Shown here in pieces: positions 46,262-54,645 of a DNA stretch of 64,000 bases; within the stretch, counting starts at the first letter, position 1; the number at the start of each line of letters is the position of its first letter. Source of the DNA: Flavihumibacter sp. UBA7668 (GTDB lineage Bacteria; Bacteroidota; Bacteroidia; Chitinophagales; Chitinophagaceae); NCBI RefSeq assembly GCF_002483205.1, contig NZ_DLHM01000003.1:434001-498000 (forward strand), in the 5' to 3' direction. The position numbers and the translations under genes were made by a program. The notes beneath the pieces were generated by a model. The model ran no database searches. It saw nothing but the letters and a program-made list of their open reading frames with translations, and was not told the DNA's origin.

Positions 46262-46696
46262 ATGTTAACCACCAACACGTATTTAAATTTCAAAAACAAT
46301 TGTGAAGCAGCTTTTCAGTTTTACAAATCGGTTTTCGGCGGAGAATTCATTCATGTTGGCCGTTTTGGAGAAATGCCCGAAAATGAAAACTATAAAGTTC
46401 CGGATTCCGACAAAAATAAAATAATGCATATTTCACTCCAAATTGGCCAATCTGTATTAATGGGTAGTGATTGTGGATCTGCCTATGAGGCCGGATTTAT
46501 TCAGGGAAATAATTTTTCCATTTCTGTAAATGCAGATTCTAAAGAAGATGCTGACCGTTATTATGCCGGTCTATCCAATGGTGGCGCAGCTACCATGCCA
46601 ATGAACCAGACTTTTTGGGGCTCCTATTTCGGCATGTTGACAGATCCTTTTGGTGTTAGCTGGATGATTAGCTTTGATCAACACGCAACCAAATAA
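46262..46696 (+). CDS. VOC-family protein, PhnB-like
   Basis: A 144-residue cytoplasmic protein with the paired beta-alpha-beta layout of the VOC superfamily. Motifs FKNNCEAAFQFYKSVFGGEF, MHISLQIGQSVLMGSD and the C-terminal GSYFGMLTDPFGVSWMISFD match the PhnB/glyoxalase-like group. The function is unknown. It lies 24 bases after the serine hydrolase gene. A second family member lies at 59514 on the other strand. Confidence 0.9.
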   Translation: MLTTNTYLNFKNNCEAAFQFYKSVFGGEFIHVGRFGEMPENENYKVPDSDKNKIMHISLQIGQSVLMGSDCGSAYEAGFIQGNNFSISVNADSKEDADRYYAGLSNGGAATMPMNQTFWGSYFGMLTDPFGVSWMISFDQHATK

Positions 46697-46709
46697 TATA
46701 TCCGTTTGC

Positions 46710-46973
46710 CTATTTGTAATATCCCGGATGAGATGATAGTACCGCCAGTTGTTTTCCGGTAGTACCCGCAAGTATGAGGGCATCTGTCAGAACAATTGTT
46801 GCACCTTCTATTTCCATCGCATTAGCATTGGCAACATAAACATGGGTTCCGGTTGAATCCTGAGGGTTCTTAATGGTTAATCTGGCTCTTCCCGGACTCA
46901 AAAAACTGGGATGCCGGTTGCCTCGCACCGCAAAACTGAGCATGAAGCGGCATGGCAATTCCTGCATAATCAC
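46710..46973 (-). CDS. Small ORF of unknown status
   Basis: An 87-residue minus-strand ORF (MIMQELPCRFML...) with no family I recognise. It contains a plausible globular stretch (RARLTIKNPQDSTGTHVYVA, then EGATIVLTDALILAG) and no membrane helix. It lies between a VOC gene and a glucosidase gene that point the other way, so a chance frame is possible. The ending SSHPGYYK and the absence of stops over 87 codons give only slight support. Confidence 0.3.
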   Translation of the reverse strand: MIMQELPCRFMLSFAVRGNRHPSFLSPGRARLTIKNPQDSTGTHVYVANANAMEIEGATIVLTDALILAGTTGKQLAVLSSHPGYYK

Positions 46974-47122
46974 ACTTTTAACTTACTAAAAATTCGTCTT
47001 AGATTTCCCGCTTTTCTTTGGGAAAACATCCGTATTATTATGATTTGATTGCATCACAAACATACGGTTGCTCCGCCATAACAACTGATCCATTGCTGCT
47101 GCATGGAATAACTCAACTGCGT
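46974..47122. other. Intergenic region before the GH63-type gene
   Basis: A plus-strand frame starting with TTG at 47018 reads through to the glucosidase, but its first 35 residues have no family match. I place the start at 47123. The region is AT-rich and has a one-mismatch TTTCTTTG near 47015, which might be a -7 element. No hairpin or repeat is evident. Confidence 0.4.
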
Positions 47123-49747
47123 ATGTTTAAAAATAGTGAATCAGATCGGCTTTCCATCTCAAACAATAGCAAAAACTGGAAAAGATGGGGGCCCTACCTG
47201 TCCGACCGCCAATGGGGAACCGTTCGGGAAGACTATAGTGTGGAAGGGAATGCCTGGAGTTTCATCAACCATGACCTTGCCAGAAGTTATGCCTATCGCT
47301 GGGGAGAAGATGGCATTGGCGGATTCTGCGACAGCGATCAGATTCTCTGCCTGGCTCCTGCATTCTGGAATGGAAAAGACCCCCTGCTCAAGGAACGACT
47401 CTTTGGCCTCACCAATAATGAAGGAAATCATGGCGAGGATGTAAAAGAATTGTATTTCCAACTTGATTCCTCCCCTACCCATTCCTATTGCAAATACCTT
47501 TACAAATATCCCCAGCGCAATTTTCCCTATGAAGAATTGCTGGCAAAAAATAAACGCGACCGGCATCAGCCCGAATTTGAACTACTGGATACCGATGCTT
47601 TTAAAGAGAACCGTTATTTCGACTGTTTTATTGAATATGCTAAGGCAGAATACAATGATATCCTAATGCAGATCACCGTGTATAACCGCGGTCCCGAACC
47701 TGCCGACATTCATGTATTGCCACAGATTTGGTTCCGGAATTTCTGGAACCACAATCCCCGATTCAGCAAACCGGAAATCAAACGCCGATCTCCCCATTGC
47801 CTGGAAACTAATTCCAGCAGAAATGGCACTTTTTATTTTTATCACCAGGGGGGAGAACAACTTTTTTGCGATAATGAAACCAATAATGAACGAATCTACC
47901 ACCGGCCAAATGATAGTCTCTATGTAAAAGACGGTATCAACAATTATGTCGTAAACCAGCAACCCACTGTTAATCATCTCAAAACAGGCACCAAAGCAGC
48001 CATCTGGCACAAAGAAAGAATCGGCGCCGGTGAATCAGCCTGCTTTCAGATCCGACTTTGCAAACAATACCTCCAGGATCCCTGGACTGATTTTGAAGAA
48101 GTATTCGAACGAAGAATCATTGAAACTAATCACTATTATGCCTCCCTGATTCCGGCAGTATTACCCGCACAACAAAAATCCCTGCTGCGGAGCAGTTTCA
48201 GCGGACTTCTGTGGACCAAGCAGTTCTATTACCTCGATGTATACAAATGGCTGTTTGGTGAGCCCGGCTCTAATCCACCCACTCGCAACTATAAACGCAA
48301 TTTTGACTGGCAGCACCTGACTTCCAGAAATATCATTTCCATGCCCGATAAATGGGAATACCCCTGGTTTGCAGCCTGGGACCTCGCCTTCCATGCGGCC
48401 ACTTTTGTTCATGTGGATCCATTTTTTGCAAAGCAGCAATTACTGGTTGTCCTTCGTGAATATTATATGCACCCCAATGGCCAAATTCCGGCCTATGAAT
48501 GGAATTTCAGCGATGTAAATCCACCTGTACATGCATGGGGTGTATGGTATGTTTTTGAAGCCGACCGCAAAAAGACAGGAATCCCCGACTGGGATTTTCT
48601 TGAACGATCCTTCCAGAAACTACTCATGAATTTCACCTGGTGGGTCAACCAAAAAGATGCTAATGGAACTGATATTTTTGAAGGCGGATTTCTTGGACTT
48701 GATAATATCGGCGTATTCGATCGTAACCATATGCCGCCGGGCATCAAAAAATTGCAACAGGCCGATGCCACCAGTTGGATGGCATTGTATGCCATCAATA
48801 TGCTTCGGATTTCACTGGAACTTGCCCAACATAATAAAGCCTACGAAGAATCTGCCGCCAAATTCTTCCGGCATTTCCTGAACATTGGTTGGGCCATGCA
48901 TCATATCGGCAAAAAAGACATCTCTCTATGGGACGAGGAAGATGGCTTTTATTATGATGCCATCCAGTTTGAAAACGGCAGCAGTCAGCGAATGCGGGTG
49001 CGATCCCTTGTTGGCATCATCCCCCTCCTGGCTGTTGAAATCATGCACGGGAGTATGTTTGAACAGCTACGTGAATTTAATACCAGAGTCGCGGTCATCC
49101 AGCAAACCCGTCCCGACCTCACCCGGATTATTTCTGACATCAATAAGAAAAATGAGGATGGAAATTATTTATTCGCCATCATGATCGGCGACCGGCTCGA
49201 GCTATTATTAAAGCGCTTATTAGACGAGGCAGAATTCCTCTCCGATTATGGTATACGATCCTTATCAAAGCATTATCAGGATCATCCCTTTGTGTTCAGT
49301 TACCAGGGACATGAATACAGGATTCAATACGAACCCGGCGATAGTACCAGTTCCATGTTTGGTGGCAATTCCAACTGGCGCGGCCCCATCTGGTTGCCAA
49401 TCAATTATCTGATCATAAACGCGCTTCGAAAATACCATACTTATTATGGGGATGAATTCACGTATGAGTTTCCGGCAAAATCAGGTAATAAAAAAACACT
49501 GAAAGAAATCGCGAATGAATTAACCAAACGCCTGTTGAAAATATTCGAACGGAATGCATCAGGAAAATATCAATACCATGGGGCTGAACATAAAGAATGG
49601 ACACTGCCTCATTTTAAAGACCATCATCTCTTCTATGAATTTTTTAATGGAGATACAGGCCAGGGATTGGGAGCCTCACACCAAACCGGCTGGACAGCCC
49701 TGATAGCTAATCTGATTCTGGAAATGGAGGAGGGCTCAAACGATTGA
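47123..49747 (+). CDS. GH63-type glucosidase (MGH1-like glycoside hydrolase)
   Basis: An 874-residue protein without a signal peptide. The start at 47123 (MFKNSESDRLSISNNSKNW) puts the conserved NWKRWGPYLSDRQWGTVRED right at the N terminus, as in relatives. Other blocks are WGEDGIGGFCDSDQILCLA, GNHGEDVKELYFQLD, SSPTHSYCKYLYKYP, PWFAAWDLAFHAATF, GNSNWRGPIWLPIN and GDTGQGLGASHQTGW, the latter in the alpha/alpha-barrel. Family GH63 enzymes hydrolyse alpha-glucosidic bonds in oligosaccharides such as kojibiose or mannosylglycerate derivatives. The exact substrate is unknown. It ends 1 base before a convergent gene. Confidence 0.88.
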   Translation: MFKNSESDRLSISNNSKNWKRWGPYLSDRQWGTVREDYSVEGNAWSFINHDLARSYAYRWGEDGIGGFCDSDQILCLAPAFWNGKDPLLKERLFGLTNNEGNHGEDVKELYFQLDSSPTHSYCKYLYKYPQRNFPYEELLAKNKRDRHQPEFELLDTDAFKENRYFDCFIEYAKAEYNDILMQITVYNRGPEPADIHVLPQIWFRNFWNHNPRFSKPEIKRRSPHCLETNSSRNGTFYFYHQGGEQLFCDNETNNERIYHRPNDSLYVKDGINNYVVNQQPTVNHLKTGTKAAIWHKERIGAGESACFQIRLCKQYLQDPWTDFEEVFERRIIETNHYYASLIPAVLPAQQKSLLRSSFSGLLWTKQFYYLDVYKWLFGEPGSNPPTRNYKRNFDWQHLTSRNIISMPDKWEYPWFAAWDLAFHAATFVHVDPFFAKQQLLVVLREYYMHPNGQIPAYEWNFSDVNPPVHAWGVWYVFEADRKKTGIPDWDFLERSFQKLLMNFTWWVNQKDANGTDIFEGGFLGLDNIGVFDRNHMPPGIKKLQQADATSWMALYAINMLRISLELAQHNKAYEESAAKFFRHFLNIGWAMHHIGKKDISLWDEEDGFYYDAIQFENGSSQRMRVRSLVGIIPLLAVEIMHGSMFEQLREFNTRVAVIQQTRPDLTRIISDINKKNEDGNYLFAIMIGDRLELLLKRLLDEAEFLSDYGIRSLSKHYQDHPFVFSYQGHEYRIQYEPGDSTSSMFGGNSNWRGPIWLPINYLIINALRKYHTYYGDEFTYEFPAKSGNKKTLKEIANELTKRLLKIFERNASGKYQYHGAEHKEWTLPHFKDHHLFYEFFNGDTGQGLGASHQTGWTALIANLILEMEEGSND

Positions 49748-49748
49748 A

Positions 49749-50837
49749 CTAAATAAGACTTAACAGGTAACCAACCAACGCACCGCCAATAACTATTATC
49801 GCAGAATTTAACCTTGGGAAAAAATATATTCCGATTAAACCCAGGGCTGCTATCAGCATGGTTCGCCAGTCGTTGATACTCTCACTGCCCATTTCAAAAA
49901 GAACGGCACCTATAACTGCAATGGCAACAACATTTACGGTGTCTAAAAACGCACCCATTAGAAGGGAACGCCGCAGAATCGGAATAATCGGACGAAGCAG
50001 GGCAACAAAAACAAATGAAGGCAGGAAGATGCCTATGGTAGCCGCAACAGCACCCCCTGGTCCGCCCAGCTGCCAGCCAATAAAAGTAGCTGATGAAAAA
50101 ACCGGTCCGGGCGTAAATTGTCCAACTGCTATTGCATCTATCAAAGCCTGTTTACTCAGCAGCCCGGTTTCTACCAATTCGGCATCCAGAAATGCAAATA
50201 ATACATATCCACTCCCATACAATATGGATCCAATTTTTAAAAAGATCCAAAACACAGGCAGAGGAAAAACTCCGTTGATGGTTCGGCCTGATTGAATCAG
50301 GTGAAGAAGAATCCCCAGTGTACCTGCCGAAAAAAATACCAGTATCTCATTGAATCCAAGCAGCACTGCTATTAATGCAATTAGCCCTATTAGAGCCAAT
50401 TGAAGAGACTTAATTGCCTTTCTACCCAAACTTATCATAGCCATCAGAATAATGGAAAGAACGGCCGGTTTTATACCAAATAAAAAAGGTTGTACTTGCG
50501 GTAACTTTCCATACTGCTGATAAGCCCACGCAATAAATCCGGTAATTAATACGGCGGGCAGTATAAAACATACGCCGGCCAATAGCAATCCCTTCCTGCC
50601 TGCTCTTTCATAACCACAATGCATGGTCATTTCAGTGGAGTTAGGTCCGGGTATCAGATTGGTTGCACCTACCAGGTCAAGAAAATGCTGCGGCGATAGC
50701 CAGTTCCGTTTTCTCACCACCTCTTCTTCCATCATAGCAATATGAACAGCCGGTCCGCCAAAACCAATGACCCCGAGTTTTATAAACACCCGGGCAACTT
50801 CAGTATATAATTGTTTCTTAGTTTTTGAATCACCCAT
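49749..50837 (-). CDS. chrA: Chromate transporter, two-domain CHR family
   Basis: A 362-residue membrane protein from the ATG at 50837 (MGDSKTKKQLY). A TTG 60 bases upstream would add 20 unlikely residues. It contains two homologous CHR domains: GVIGFGGPAVHIAMMEEEVV with LIPGPNSTEMTMH in the first (about 15-170), and GYVLFAFLDAEL with GQFTPGPVFSSATFIG in the second (about 195-355). CHR proteins export chromate or related anions such as sulfate. It is isolated, with the glucosidase gene convergent 1 base away. Confidence 0.92.
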   Translation of the reverse strand: MGDSKTKKQLYTEVARVFIKLGVIGFGGPAVHIAMMEEEVVRKRNWLSPQHFLDLVGATNLIPGPNSTEMTMHCGYERAGRKGLLLAGVCFILPAVLITGFIAWAYQQYGKLPQVQPFLFGIKPAVLSIILMAMISLGRKAIKSLQLALIGLIALIAVLLGFNEILVFFSAGTLGILLHLIQSGRTINGVFPLPVFWIFLKIGSILYGSGYVLFAFLDAELVETGLLSKQALIDAIAVGQFTPGPVFSSATFIGWQLGGPGGAVAATIGIFLPSFVFVALLRPIIPILRRSLLMGAFLDTVNVVAIAVIGAVLFEMGSESINDWRTMLIAALGLIGIYFFPRLNSAIIVIGGALVGYLLSLI

Positions 50838-51111
50838 TTTTTCAAATTCAAAAAATATACGACTCCTGTTATATAACAGCTTTTGCGCTGAAACCAAATA
50901 TAGGATCGATTTTTACCTTTTATGTCGGATTTGTGACGGGCTCCGTTCATTTTGGTGACGGACTTCGGCGTATGGTGGGATAAATGTCCATTTCTTCGAA
51001 TTGGGTTCGGGATGCCTTCGGGATGCCTTCGGAAATAGAGGCGATTTGGAAAGGAATCCGAGGAGAACCGGAAAGGACGCAGAGGAACAGAAGTTAAAAG
51101 GAAAAGAATAC
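50838..51111. other. Intergenic region with a short tandem repeat
   Basis: No convincing gene is present. The stretch 51006-51032 is a tandem repeat of the 11-mer TTCGGGATGCC, two full copies plus TTCGG. The rest is GC-richer than usual for such gaps (TGACGGGCTCCG, GGTGACGGACTTCGG) but without a readable frame. Confidence 0.5.
51006..51032. repeat. 11-bp tandem repeat, about 2.5 copies
   Basis: TTCGGGATGCC at 51006-51016 is repeated exactly at 51017-51027 and followed by TTCGG at 51028-51032. It lies between the chromate transporter and the shortened DUF4199 gene. Confidence 0.85.
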
Positions 51112-51336
51112 TTACCCTTTATTAGTCTTTGAACGAAGGAAGATCATCGCAATAGCAGTTGTAAGTATTCCCATTACCAGTGCAGCAATAGCAGGAATAG
51201 CAAACAAATTGGTTAAATACAGATGATAGTCGATGTGCTTATCATGCAGCCCAACCATTTTTTCCAGGCTCATCCAGGCCAGTACCATCAATGAAAAATA
51301 AATGGCCCATTTGAGCTCTATTTTAATTTTTTCCAT
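51112..51336 (-). CDS. Shortened DUF4199-like membrane protein
   Basis: A 74-residue protein. The first 50 residues (MEKIKIELKWAIYF, MSLEKMVGLHDKHIDYH, TNLFAIPAI) match the start of DUF4199 proteins as I remember them, which are about 160-170 residues with four helices. The end (LVMGILTTAIAMIFLRSK) matches the last helix of the same family. The middle is missing, so the gene looks like an in-frame internal deletion of roughly 90 codons. It overlaps the DUF1801 gene by 14 bases. Whether the short form still folds is unknown. Confidence 0.7.
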   Translation of the reverse strand: MEKIKIELKWAIYFSLMVLAWMSLEKMVGLHDKHIDYHLYLTNLFAIPAIAALVMGILTTAIAMIFLRSKTNKG

Positions 51337-51751
51337 ATGTAGTTTGTAAAAATTGAATGGTGGCCATCATCATTTTCTTCAATACAGCAATGTCAATATC
51401 AGCCAGTTTTTTTATATAAATACAGGCTTTGCCCATTTTATACTTCCCCAGTTTTCCAAGCAGTTCTTCCTGACCATCGCAGGGGGTATAGACATATAGT
51501 GATATGGCTGCTTTGCGGGGTGAAAATCCCACCAATGGCCAATCCCCTTCCTGACTGCTGCGTTCCGATTTATAATGATATTTTCCAAACCCGATAATGG
51601 AGGGGCCCCACATCCTGGGTGCAGCTCCTGTTGCTTCATGCATCAGTTTTACAAGTTCAAAACTATCCGCCTTTTTTTGTTCCGTATCAGCAAAAGAGTG
51701 GATAAATTCCTCCACATCTGCAGTTGTCTGTTTGGTTTTGAGCTCTGCCAT
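51323..51751 (-). CDS. DUF1801 family protein
   Basis: A 142-residue soluble protein when started at the ATG at 51751 (MAELKTKQTTADVEEFIHSF). This is the family's usual beginning. The frame extends 46 codons further upstream, but those belong to a decayed SusC remnant. Motifs are ATGAAPRMWGPSIIGFGKYHYK, WPLVGFSPRKAAISLYVY, GKYKMGKACIYIKKLADID. The family resembles a small YdhG/DUF1801 fold with unknown function. It overlaps the shortened DUF4199 gene and is probably cotranscribed with it. Confidence 0.85.
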   Translation of the reverse strand: MAELKTKQTTADVEEFIHSFADTEQKKADSFELVKLMHEATGAAPRMWGPSIIGFGKYHYKSERSSQEGDWPLVGFSPRKAAISLYVYTPCDGQEELLGKLGKYKMGKACIYIKKLADIDIAVLKKMMMATIQFLQTTYGKN

Positions 51752-51796
51752 TTGGGCCAGATTTAATAGCTGGCAACCTAATTTACAATTTAATTC

Positions 51797-52140
51797 TGTA
51801 CCCGGTGATTCCCCCGGACGAATAATGCTTGCATTGAAAATAAAACCAGCACCACCCATGAATATCTGATCCAGTGGCCCCAGTGACAATACTTCGTTTT
51901 CACTCCATATCCGGAACTTAAAGGCTGTGGAAGATTCAATAACAGATCTGACGTACGATGTTCATACTATTCAATGGAACCGGAAAGCCGGCGGTTGAAA
52001 AAGGAGAAATCAAACCCTATATCAGCCTGTTTGGCGGCTTCCCATTTCAGATCCGGATTGGTTCGGATTCCTCCAAATACGGCATCAGCACCTCCTGAAA
52101 ATGTTGTAATATAGAGGTAATGGAAATCGACTGGATGGCA
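51797..52140 (-). pseudogene. Remnant of a SusC-type TonB receptor
   Basis: Reading the minus strand from about 52140, one frame gives FSGGADAVFGGIRTNPDLKW, then EAAKQADIGFDFSFFNRRLS, GSIE, a TAG stop at 51969-51967, and YEHRTSDLLLNLPQPLSSGY. This is the barrel region of SusC proteins, where the stop replaces a conserved Tyr. After the codons for GYGV the similarity jumps frame near 51900 to NEVLSLGPLDQIFMGG and IIRPGESPGT, which lies about 45 residues later in intact receptors. So a stop, an out-of-frame internal deletion and loss of both ends mark a dead fragment of a former glycan locus. No intact neighbour SusD is present. Confidence 0.8.
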
Positions 52141-52176
52141 GTTTTGATGGGTAAACTAAGTTTGCGCAATCGTGTA

Positions 52177-52791
52177 TTATAAATCCTTAATCAAACGAAC
52201 ATATAAGCCATGTCCCTTATACATACCACATCTCATCATGGTTGCATTATCCCGATGCAGGCCCCTACCCCAAATATCATTCTGAATTGAATCCCGCTCG
52301 GATGAACTGAACAGATAGGTAAATTCATCCATCCCGGTAAAAATTCCTTCTTTACTTCGGTACCCACCAAGTAAAGAATAGATTAAGGAATCCGATATGA
52401 TATATCTTTCCAGTTGAATCCATTCTTCATTGGAAGGCACATGCCAGCCAACCGGACTAAAACCTCTTGGATCATTAATGGCATACCAGTTATAAATCTT
52501 CCCATATTTTTTCCCGGCATGCCTGTCATTATTAAAATAAGACCATGCGGGGGTCTGGTTTTCTCCGGCCCTCAACCACTCTTCAGCTGATTTAGCCTCA
52601 GGGATGGAATCACCGTTCCGGAAGAATGCTCCGTCATAATTAGAAGCCATCATAATAAAATCACCCAACCTTATTTCAAGCGGATCTTTGATTGAATTAA
52701 TATTGTTCTTTTCCCCGTTGCTTTGGCAGGCATTGAGAAATAGAGCCAGGAAAAGAACCCAAACTTGTGAGAGGTGATTAACTGATTTCAT
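52177..52791 (-). CDS. FISUMP-domain lipoprotein
   Basis: A 204-residue lipoprotein with a signal ending LNAC (about residue 22). The FISUMP (Fibrobacter succinogenes major paralogous) domain shows FFRNGDSIPEAKSAEEWLRA, YGKIYNWYAINDPRGFSPVG, WHVPSNEEWIQLERY and LGGYRSKEGIF. The usual C-terminal G-x-S-V-R-C-V-K-D is GLYVRLIKD here, so the conserved Cys is Leu. The function of this domain is unknown. It stands alone, followed by the SusC remnant. Confidence 0.85.
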   Translation of the reverse strand: MKSVNHLSQVWVLFLALFLNACQSNGEKNNINSIKDPLEIRLGDFIMMASNYDGAFFRNGDSIPEAKSAEEWLRAGENQTPAWSYFNNDRHAGKKYGKIYNWYAINDPRGFSPVGWHVPSNEEWIQLERYIISDSLIYSLLGGYRSKEGIFTGMDEFTYLFSSSERDSIQNDIWGRGLHRDNATMMRCGMYKGHGLYVRLIKDL

Positions 52792-52977
52792 GACAAAAAG
52801 ATAAATCCAAAACTTCCAATAATTCCATTTACACTTGTAAATTTTCAGTTTTAAAGGGTAATTTTTTCTACATTAGCCAACCCCCTAAAGCACCTGCCAC
52901 CCTCAATCGATAGTCGCACTGTATTGGAATTCGGAAAATTGCTAACCAATTTTTTTTAACCCTACATGAATTATTGT

Positions 52978-54054
52978 TCAATTAACAACACGGCTAGCCT
53001 GAACAGCTAAATCAGCCACCATTCCATCTATATCAATAAAACCGGTATTACTTAAAATAATAATTGTAAGGCCCGTCTCAAGAATATGAAAAAGCACTGA
53101 TTGCGCTCCCATAATTTGTCCGGGTCTCTTTACAATAGTATACTTCTTATTATCAATTTCATAATCATTATAAACCCAAACTCCAAAACCATATTCTCCT
53201 TTCCCGGAAACAAACATTGAATCAAGTGAAGCCTTTTTTAGAATTTTACCACCAAAAACTGCCTTCGAAAAAATCAGTAAATCAGCACTTGTGGAATACA
53301 TGGCACCCGCTGCATACCAATTCTCCCAATATGCAGGCAGATCAGGTACTATTTTTTTCAAATCATCCCGCTTAAAATAACTGGAAGCTAATTTGTCTAA
53401 CAAAATATGCTGAGATAACAACCCTGTATTGCTCATCCGCAGAGGCTCCAGAATTCTTTGCCGCAAAACTTCTCCATAGCTTTTTCCAGACACCGCTTCA
53501 ATAATATTACCTAATACTATATAATCAGCATTATTATAATTAAACTCTGATCCAGGTTTGGCAACTACAGGTTCACTACAGAATTTCTCCAATAATTCTT
53601 TTGCTGTTCTGGGGGTTTGATAAAGCGGAACACCATTTAGAACGGCACTTTCAACAGAACTGATAGTATCAATATTTTTCATTCCCGAACTATGGTTTAG
53701 CAGCTGACGAATAGTTATAGTCTTATCCCCTTTATAGGTTGGAATATATACAGGAATTGTCATATCAAGTCCAACTTTATTCTCTTCCACCAACTGCATT
53801 ATCAAAACTGCTGTAAAAAACTTAGTTATGGAAGCCACCTTGTATTTGGTATCTATTGAGCCTGGCTGTTTCCATTCCAAATTTGCAAATCCATAGCTTC
53901 TGTTAAAAACAACCTTATTTTCTCTTTCAATAAGAATAGTACCATTGAAGTTAATTTTTGAAGCAACTGCATCTATAAAATCCGAAAGTTTTTCTTGTGA
54001 AAATGCGAAGGAACCAACGTAAAGAAAAAACACAAAAACGATGATTTTTTTCAT
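52978..54054 (-). CDS. Serine hydrolase, class C beta-lactamase family
   Basis: A 358-residue exported enzyme with a signal peptide (about 1-19, SFAFS). SxxK is SITK (Ser75, Lys78), and YNN follows in EFNYNNADYIVLG. The usual third motif H-x-G is replaced by RPGQIMGAQS. Thus the third motif is altered and activity may differ. The gene is shorter than the other two serine hydrolases in the window, without a C-terminal extra domain. The neighbour downstream on the transcript is the FISUMP protein, after 186 bases. Confidence 0.88.
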   Translation of the reverse strand: MKKIIVFVFFLYVGSFAFSQEKLSDFIDAVASKINFNGTILIERENKVVFNRSYGFANLEWKQPGSIDTKYKVASITKFFTAVLIMQLVEENKVGLDMTIPVYIPTYKGDKTITIRQLLNHSSGMKNIDTISSVESAVLNGVPLYQTPRTAKELLEKFCSEPVVAKPGSEFNYNNADYIVLGNIIEAVSGKSYGEVLRQRILEPLRMSNTGLLSQHILLDKLASSYFKRDDLKKIVPDLPAYWENWYAAGAMYSTSADLLIFSKAVFGGKILKKASLDSMFVSGKGEYGFGVWVYNDYEIDNKKYTIVKRPGQIMGAQSVLFHILETGLTIIILSNTGFIDIDGMVADLAVQASRVVN

Positions 54055-54082
54055 ACTTTAATTTAAGATTGACTTTTAAAAA

Positions 54083-54419
54083 TTATACAGAACGCAAACT
54101 CTTAACCGGATTACTCCACGCAGTTTTCAATGCCTGAAAGCTTACGGTAAATAAGGCAATACCTACTGCCAGTATTCCGGAAAACACAAACATCCACCAC
54201 GCCAATTCAATCCAATAGGCAAATGCCTGCAATCAAACATGCATTAAATAGGAAGCAAGAGGAAGTTACCTCCTTTATTACCCTCAATTCATCAAAAATA
54301 TATAATACCATCAGCAAACAGGTAGCCAACCCAACAGCCAACCCTATTATGTTGACCAATAAAAAGAGTTTATTTCTTTCGATTCCGCGGATTGCCAATT
54401 TCAGGTATATAGTTAGCAT
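54083..54419 (-). pseudogene. Remnant of a MacB/FtsX-type permease (internal deletion)
   Basis: The first 46 residues (MLTIYLKLAIRGIERNK, VNIIGLAVGLATCLLM, YIFDELR) match the start of MacB-type permeases; the intact one at 56346 begins MLKNYIKTAWRHL. About 60 bases later another frame gives the C terminus of the same family, ending WMFVFSGILAVGIALFTVSF, QALKTAWSNPVKSLRSV and stop; the intact gene ends VKAAMANPVKGLRTE. Roughly 700 codons are missing between them. This is a collapsed gene, not a small ORF. The fragments are in the same order and strand. Confidence 0.85.
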
Positions 54420-54537
54420 AAGTAAACATCAGGGAAAAATATGCCGGATTACAGTTAATTGATTTCTAATCAATAAGAGTGTTAACACCCGCAATGAATG
54501 TTCGATTTTGATACAGCACTTGTGCAAATTTGATACA

Positions 54538-54645
54538 TTAAATCTGCAGCAATTTCCACTCCTGGGGCGTTTTACCAAACTCCTGTTTAAAAACTCTGTC
54601 AAAATAGGCCGGATCAGCATACCCGCAATCCAGGGCTCCAGAAAT
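54538..54645 (-). pseudogene. C-terminal remnant of an AraC-family regulator
   Basis: The minus-strand frame gives GALDCGYADPAYFDRVFKQE followed by FGKTPQEWKLLQI and a stop at 54538-54540. This is the second helix-turn-helix of an AraC regulator (compare GYIDPYHFSRVF in the intact AraC at 22027). About 35 residues remain; nothing upstream continues the domain. The 5' edge abuts the response regulator remnant on the other strand. Confidence 0.75.

Noticed and set aside
47018..47122. TTG start extending the GH63-type protein by 35 residues
   Set aside because: The added residues have no similarity in the family as I know it. An ATG at 47123 precedes the conserved NWKRWGPYL motif by a few residues.
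3400..50300. Many long ORFs opposite the esterase, permease, PKD, GH2, glucosidase and chromate genes
   Set aside because: They lie wholly inside recognised genes on the other strand or in other frames, and their translations have no domain-like features, so they are shadows.
51752..51889. 46-residue N-terminal extension of the DUF1801 protein
   Set aside because: It is the tail of the SusC remnant (SLGPLDQIFMGG, RPGESPGT) read in the same frame. The family start is MAELKTK.
54207..54419. 70-residue ORF as an intact small membrane protein
   Set aside because: It is the first helix of a MacB-type permease, cut by a deletion and a frame change; the true C terminus of that permease follows downstream in another frame.
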